Shown here piece after piece: positions 6,889-10,008 of a stretch of DNA of 10,008 nucleotides. Both the position numbers and the translations under genes were made by a program. The notes under the pieces were generated by a model. The model saw nothing but the letters and a program-made list of their open reading frames with translations, was not told where the DNA came from and made no database searches. The DNA is from Ruminococcus sp. UBA7477 (lineage in GTDB: Bacteria; Bacillota; Clostridia; Oscillospirales; Ruminococcaceae): positions 1-10,008 of the forward strand of contig DLOT01000058.1 of NCBI GenBank assembly GCA_002479715.1, in the 5' to 3' direction. Position 1 is the stretch's first letter. Every line of letters begins with the position of its first letter.

Positions 6889-7365
6889 TTATACATTATC
6901 TCCTCTGCGCCGGTTGCCGACAGAGAACATATTGCACAGAAACTGCTTTCCCGTTGCGGTCTTGAAGCCCTGATTAAGCTCCTCGACTATGCTCTCCTTG
7001 TCGAACCTTTTTTCAAATGCTGTCACCAAAAAATCCGCTTCCGCAAAAATCTGTCTTTCAGCTGCAAGCTCATCGGCAGTATCGGCAGGCTTTGAAATGA
7101 TCTTGTGGACCTTTGCTATCAGTTCTCTGCAACAGCCCAGATTGAGCAACAGCATATCGGCATAAGTCGCACCGTCGGCAGAGCCTGCCGCCAGCTCACC
7201 AACTATCGCAGCGGTTTCGATCGTTTCCCGGGCACTGTCGGAAACACCCTCCTCCAATGCTATTGCTCTGGCAAAGCTATAGAGCTTCATCATACGGTTT
7301 ATACTTTCCGGATTGCCCGCGTTATGCTGGATCATAAGCGCCATCAGCGCTGAAATATCTGACAC
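6889..7365 (-). CDS. Degenerate HD-domain protein (158 aa) in the iorAB-paaK cluster
   Basis: The sequence follows the layout of small HD-domain phosphohydrolases: MIQHNAGNPESINRMMKLYSFARAIA (11-36), TAAIVGEL (51-58), ELIAKVHKII (81-90), EADFLVTAFE (109-118) and KTATGKQFLCNMF (135-147). From remembered family members, the first metal His is replaced by R24, the HD pair by G56-E57, and the GHHHTY stretch by SKPADT (91-96); only Asp111 remains. It should therefore not bind metal or hydrolyse phosphate in the normal way and may be a structural or regulatory pseudoenzyme. The GTG start at 7365 is chosen for GGAGGG about 10 nt upstream; an in-frame TGA lies a short way upstream. Later ATGs at 7344 and 7335 are possible starts. 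Coding is likely; the role is unknown. Confidence 0.75.
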   Translation of the reverse strand: MSDISALMALMIQHNAGNPESINRMMKLYSFARAIALEEGVSDSARETIETAAIVGELAAGSADGATYADMLLLNLGCCRELIAKVHKIISKPADTADELAAERQIFAEADFLVTAFEKRFDKESIVEELNQGFKTATGKQFLCNMFSVGNRRRGDNV

Positions 7366-7561
7366 AGGACTTTTCCCTCCTTGCGGCGCTCTGGTCCTTT
7401 TTCAACACAAACATACTGTCAAGAAGCAGCTCGCCTGTCTTAATTTTAAAATATCTTGTCTGTAAATGCGAATATTGCATCTTAGGAACGGCTGTCATTA
7501 AAGACACTGCCGAAAGCTCTGCCTCCGACAGGCTATGCCGATCCGTTTTTTCAACACCCAC
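7322..7561 (-). CDS. Possible small hypothetical protein (about 79 aa) between iorB and the HD-like gene
   Basis: Between the iorB stop (7581) and the HD-like start (7365) is a 215-nt gap holding one open frame. It runs from a GTG at 7561 (VGVEKTDRHSL...) to a TAA at 7322 and overlaps the HD-like gene by 44 nt. Its codons look like those of neighbouring genes, and the product is mixed polar/hydrophobic with a basic tail (RREKSC). No good Shine-Dalgarno sits at the right distance: GAGGT is about 16 nt away. A later ATG at 7498 would give 58 aa. The frame stays open upstream into iorB, so the start could also lie there. I recognise no family. It could be a real small gene, a remnant, or chance. 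Confidence 0.35.
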   Translation of the reverse strand: MGVEKTDRHSLSEAELSAVSLMTAVPKMQYSHLQTRYFKIKTGELLLDSMFVLKKDQSAARREKSCVRYFSADGAYDPA

Positions 7562-7580
7562 ATAGGTGTTATGATAGACC

Positions 7581-8156
7581 TCAGGCGGCTTCTCTGCCGA
7601 GAGCAAACGCCTTTTTGTTAAGCTCCAGAAACTTGGACGGAACGCACTGCTCCAAAGCGTCCAGCCAGCTTTTTTCATCAAAATCCATTTTGGTGGAAAC
7701 AAGGCCCATCAGAACGACGTTAGACGCCTTGGCACTTCCCGCCTTCAGTGCAATATCAAGTGCGTCGGCAGACAAAACGCTGACTCCCTGCGATTTCAGC
7801 TTGCCGATAATATCCTCCGGGTACTTGGCTGCCCCCTGAATAACAGGCATCGGGTCTATCTGCTGAGTCGAGGTGACAATATGTCCTCCCTTTTTGAGGA
7901 AAGGCAGCCATCTTGCAGCCTCAAGAGCCTCAAAGCTGATAATTATATCCGCCTCTCCCTTTTCAATGACCGGCGAATACACCTTATCGCCGTACTTGAC
8001 GTATGTAACGACCGAGCCGCCGCGCTGACTCATTCCGTGTACCTCGCTGACCTTAACATCATATCCCTGAGCGAGAAGCACGTTTCCTATAATTCTCGAA
8101 GCGAGCAGCGATCCCTGACCGCCGACGCCCACTATCATAATTGACTTAGTGTCCAT
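7581..8156 (-). CDS. iorB: Indolepyruvate:ferredoxin oxidoreductase, beta subunit
   Basis: This is the small subunit of the thiamine-diphosphate 2-oxoacid:ferredoxin oxidoreductase that converts aryl-pyruvates and CoA to arylacetyl-CoA, CO2 and reduced ferredoxin. It is a single POR-gamma-type domain of 191 aa, the normal IorB length. It opens with IMIVGVGGQGSLLASRIIGN (7-26), followed by SEVHGMSQRGGSVVTYVKYG (37-56), GEADIIISFEALEAARWL (67-84) and NVVLMGLVS (146-154). It starts at ATG 8156, 12 nt after the iorA stop, with GGGGGA as RBS, so it is tightly coupled to iorA. No residue appears lost, so the subunit itself looks functional, which makes the stop in iorA more puzzling. Confidence 0.93.
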   Translation of the reverse strand: MDTKSIMIVGVGGQGSLLASRIIGNVLLAQGYDVKVSEVHGMSQRGGSVVTYVKYGDKVYSPVIEKGEADIIISFEALEAARWLPFLKKGGHIVTSTQQIDPMPVIQGAAKYPEDIIGKLKSQGVSVLSADALDIALKAGSAKASNVVLMGLVSTKMDFDEKSWLDALEQCVPSKFLELNKKAFALGREAA

Positions 8157-8168
8157 TTCTATTCCCCC

Positions 8169-8903
8169 TTAATCCGCATAGATACAGCCCAGCTTACACA
8201 TATCGGTGCAGATACCGCAGCCGACGCACTGTGTGCTGTCGATAACACACTTTCCGTTATGTATCGAAATCGCCGGGCAGCCGATCTTAAGGCACATCTT
8301 GCAGCCGACACACTTGTCGGCATTGACCTTCAGCGGAGCCTTATGCTTTACATATTTCAGAAGGGCGCAGGGTCTGCGTGAGATGATAACAGAAGCCTCG
8401 TCGGCGGCCAGCTCCTCTTTGATAGCCTCCTCGCACTGCTTCATATTATAGGGGTCGACCACTCTGACACGTCTGATGCCGAGAGCCTTGCAAAGAGCCT
8501 CCAGATCGACCGCATACGCAGGATCGCCCTTCAGGTTCTTTCCTGTGGTCGGGTTCTGCTGATGACCTGTCATACCCGTTATAGAGTTATCCAGGATAAT
8601 AACGGTCGAATTGGAATCATTGTATGCGATGTTGACAAAACCCGTCATGCCGCTGTGCATAAACGTTGAATCGCCTATGACCGCCACGCTGTTATGCTCT
8701 GCCTGCGCGCCTCTTGCCTTATTAAAGCCGTGCAGCGCCGAAACGGAGGCACCCATACAGATGGTCGTGTCCATTGCGGAAAGCGGAGCCGCAGCACCCA
8801 GCGTGTAGCAGCCGATGTCGCCCGTAACGGTAACTCCGAGCTTATGCAGGCAGTAAAACAATCCTCTGTGGGGGCAGCCGGCGCACATGACCGGCGGACG
8901 CAC
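8169..8903 (-). CDS. iorA: Indolepyruvate:ferredoxin oxidoreductase alpha subunit, C-terminal part (TPP and 2[4Fe-4S] domains)
   Basis: This is the second half of IorA. Residues (counted from the GTG at 8903) include CAGCPHRG (7-14), the TPP-binding GDIGCYTLG (28-36), IGDSTFMHSGMTGFVNIAYND (76-96) and VIILDNSITGMTGHQQNP (101-118). A C-terminal ferredoxin domain follows with C198, C201, C204, C209 and C226, C229, C232, C236, enough for two [4Fe-4S] clusters. The frame actually stays open upstream to 9002, directly after the TAG at 9003-9005. Those 33 extra codons (DIFSRIGELSQ...) look like ordinary IorA linker. If the stop is real, translation could restart at GTG 8903, which has GGAGGA (8916-8911) 7 nt before it. 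If the stop is read through or is an error, this is simply the C-terminal half of a 577-residue IorA. Confidence 0.88.
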   Translation of the reverse strand: MRPPVMCAGCPHRGLFYCLHKLGVTVTGDIGCYTLGAAAPLSAMDTTICMGASVSALHGFNKARGAQAEHNSVAVIGDSTFMHSGMTGFVNIAYNDSNSTVIILDNSITGMTGHQQNPTTGKNLKGDPAYAVDLEALCKALGIRRVRVVDPYNMKQCEEAIKEELAADEASVIISRRPCALLKYVKHKAPLKVNADKCVGCKMCLKIGCPAISIHNGKCVIDSTQCVGCGICTDMCKLGCIYAD

Positions 8904-9002
8904 GGGGACATCCTCCGAGAAGTTATCGAACTCGGCTTTTTTGCCGAGGATCTTTTCGGCGATGATAGTCTGAGAAAGCTCACCTATCCTGCTGAATATA
9001 TC

Positions 9003-9005
9003 CTA
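9003..9005 (-). other. iorA: In-frame TAG codon splitting iorA
   Basis: The codon order on the minus strand is GTC ATA GGC TAG GAT ATA TTC, that is V-I-G-stop-D-I-F. Homologues as I remember them have Gly-Lys-Asp here, so AAG to TAG by one base change would explain it. Both sides lie in one frame (9902 to 8169), giving 577 residues with the TAG as codon 300, a normal IorA length. All nine other visible genes whose ends lie in the window stop with TAA or TGA. The choices are nonsense mutation, assembly error, suppression/recoding, or a true subunit split. Confidence 0.9.
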
Positions 9006-9902
9006 GCCTATGACATTAAGTCCCAGCGACTTGCAGTGTTTTTCGATAACATCGTCAAGCTCCTCGATAACATAGACCTTGTCAAACTTAGCGGCAAAGT
9101 CAATGATTATTTGGTCAGGCAGAGGATTTACCAAACCGAGCTTGAGGTAGGAAGCTTTATTGCCGAGCGCCTCTTTCGCATAATTATAAGCAATTCCGCT
9201 TGTTATAACGCCGAATTGTGCTCCCTCGTTCATTTCAACGCGGTTAAACGGGCAGTCGTTTCCGTACCTGACCGCTTCATCAATACGCTTTTCGACACTT
9301 ACATGAAGCTTTCTTGCGTTTGCGGGCAGTGTAACAAATTTTGCCGCATTCTTTACATAATCCTTAAGAGGAACATTCTCTCTGTCACAAAGCTCAACCG
9401 CCGACTGCGAGTGAGCCACTCTTGTTGACATTCTCACAATAACCGGAGTATCAAATCTCTCAGAGAGAGAAAAGCCGAGCTTGACAAATTCCTTGACTTC
9501 CCCGGAATCGGAAGGCTCGAGCATCAAAACCTTTGACGCTGCGGCATGGTGACGGGAATCCTGCTCATTCTGAGATGAATGCATTCCCGGATCGTCGGCA
9601 ACACAAATGACCATTCCGCCCGTGACTCCCGTATAACCGGCAGTATAAAGCGGATCGGCGGCAACATTCAGTCCGACGTGTTTCATTCCGCAGAACGATC
9701 TCGCTCCGCCGATAGATGCGCCCAGCGCGACCTCCATTGCGACCTTTTCATTAGGCGCCCATTCGGCATAAATCTCATCGTATTTGGCGGCCTCCTCGGT
9801 CACCTCAGTCGAGGGTGTTCCCGGATAAGACGACGCGACGGTACAGCCCGCCTCATAAAGTCCGCGGGCAAACGCCTCGTTTCCGAGCATAAGCTTTTTC
9901 AA
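9003..9902 (-). CDS. iorA: Indolepyruvate:ferredoxin oxidoreductase alpha subunit, N-terminal part (ends at in-frame TAG)
   Basis: This is the first half of IorA (299 aa): the pyrimidine-binding and transketolase-C-like domains. Motifs are MKKLMLGNEAFARG at the start, YPGTPSTEV (26-34), WAPNEKVAMEVALGAS (48-63, with the cofactor-activating Glu region), GMKHVGLNVAADPL (72-85), SSQNEQDSRHHA (109-120) and VIEELDDVIE (278-287). The TTG at 9902 is chosen because it gives the family-typical start and has AAAGGA 10 nt upstream; the in-frame TTG at 9911 is only 1 nt from that RBS. The frame ends at TAG exactly in the linker before the TPP domain. Alone it lacks the diphosphate-binding half and the iron-sulphur clusters, so it cannot work without the C-terminal part. 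Confidence 0.9.
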   Translation of the reverse strand: MKKLMLGNEAFARGLYEAGCTVASSYPGTPSTEVTEEAAKYDEIYAEWAPNEKVAMEVALGASIGGARSFCGMKHVGLNVAADPLYTAGYTGVTGGMVICVADDPGMHSSQNEQDSRHHAAASKVLMLEPSDSGEVKEFVKLGFSLSERFDTPVIVRMSTRVAHSQSAVELCDRENVPLKDYVKNAAKFVTLPANARKLHVSVEKRIDEAVRYGNDCPFNRVEMNEGAQFGVITSGIAYNYAKEALGNKASYLKLGLVNPLPDQIIIDFAAKFDKVYVIEELDDVIEKHCKSLGLNVIG

Positions 9903-9912
9903 ACAAATCAAA

Positions 9913-9918
9913 TCCTTT
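9913..9918 (-). promoter_or_regulatory. Ribosome binding site that places the iorA start
   Basis: AAAGGA on the minus strand lies 10 nt before the TTG at 9902 and only 1 nt before the TTG at 9911, so the former is the likely start. Confidence 0.6.
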
Positions 9919-9930
9919 CGGTATATATAT

Positions 9931-9949
9931 TCGGTCTGTATTCAGCCGA
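9931..9949 (-). promoter_or_regulatory. Small inverted repeat in the iorA leader
   Basis: TCGGTCTGTATTCAGCCGA pairs TCGG with CCGA and CTG with CAG around a TATT loop, with one bulged base. It lies about 30 nt before the iorA start. It might be an operator or a leader hairpin. The rest of 9903-10008 is AT-rich, and I found no well-spaced -35/-10 pair in it; the promoter may lie beyond the right edge. Confidence 0.35.
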
Positions 9950-10008
9950 GATCTTATATTCACTTTCAAAGCAAGCGTTATATGTTAAGGCAACACCGCA
10001 TAATTATT

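Noticed and set aside
8931..8948. 6-bp hairpin with an A6 loop (CTCGGC / GCCGAG) about 54 nt after the iorA TAG, as a recoding element
   Set aside because: It encodes L-G-K-K-A-E in normal frame, is short, and does not resemble a PYLIS or SECIS layout that I could defend.
8694..9428. Long open frame on the plus strand (244 codons)
   Set aside because: It is antisense to iorA, whose motifs are unmistakable on the minus strand. The translated plus-strand protein has no recognisable family and no proper RBS.
1..10008. CRISPR array, transposase, tRNA or phage genes
   Set aside because: No spaced direct repeats, transposase or integrase motifs, or tRNA-like cloverleaf were seen; the window is ordinary metabolic DNA apart from the items listed.

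Overview
The window looks like chromosomal DNA of an anaerobic Clostridia-type Firmicute, probably a Ruminococcus-like member of the Oscillospiraceae. The pointers are a clostridial 2[4Fe-4S] ferredoxin, an indolepyruvate:ferredoxin oxidoreductase, strong AAGGAGG-type ribosome binding sites, UTG/GUG starts, a cytoplasmic type I pullulanase and moderate GC. Taxonomy is inferred from gene content only. Every supported gene is on the minus strand, so transcription runs from high to low coordinates. There are no tRNA or rRNA genes, no CRISPR array and no insertion sequence.

Right half (about 9902 down to 5032): an aromatic 2-oxoacid/arylacetate cluster in the order iorA, iorB, a possible tiny ORF, a degenerate HD-domain protein, a phenylacetate-CoA ligase (PaaK family) and a tandem-ACT protein. 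IorAB interconverts aryl-pyruvates and arylacetyl-CoA plus CO2 using ferredoxin. The ligase interconverts arylacetates and arylacetyl-CoA. The ACT protein is a plausible sensor of aromatic amino acids. Together they could release arylacetates from aromatic amino acids, or work in reverse to build aromatic amino acids from scavenged phenylacetate or indoleacetate. The most striking feature is that the iorA frame is cut by one in-frame TAG (9003-9005), with recognisable IorA sequence continuing in the same frame on both sides.

Middle (about 5031 down to 4656): a monocistronic 2[4Fe-4S] ferredoxin gene with its own extended -10 promoter, strong RBS and hairpin terminator. It lies directly downstream of the IorAB/PaaK cluster and is a natural candidate electron partner.

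Left half (about 4613 down to 1): a second transcription unit starting from a near-consensus promoter (TTGACA, 17 bp, TAAAAT). It encodes a beta-CASP metallo-beta-lactamase-fold ribonuclease-like protein, a uridine-kinase-family P-loop kinase without a TGS domain, a MraY-like membrane phosphosugar transferase with an altered HHH motif, and a type I pullulanase that runs off the left edge. Gaps between these genes are 12-28 nt, so co-transcription is likely, although the functions are mixed.

No stretch longer than 300 bases lacks a gene. The longest non-coding gaps are about 4544-4718 (promoter and terminator), 4890-5031 (ferredoxin promoter), 6792-6888 (an AT-rich palindrome) and 9903-10008 (iorA leader).
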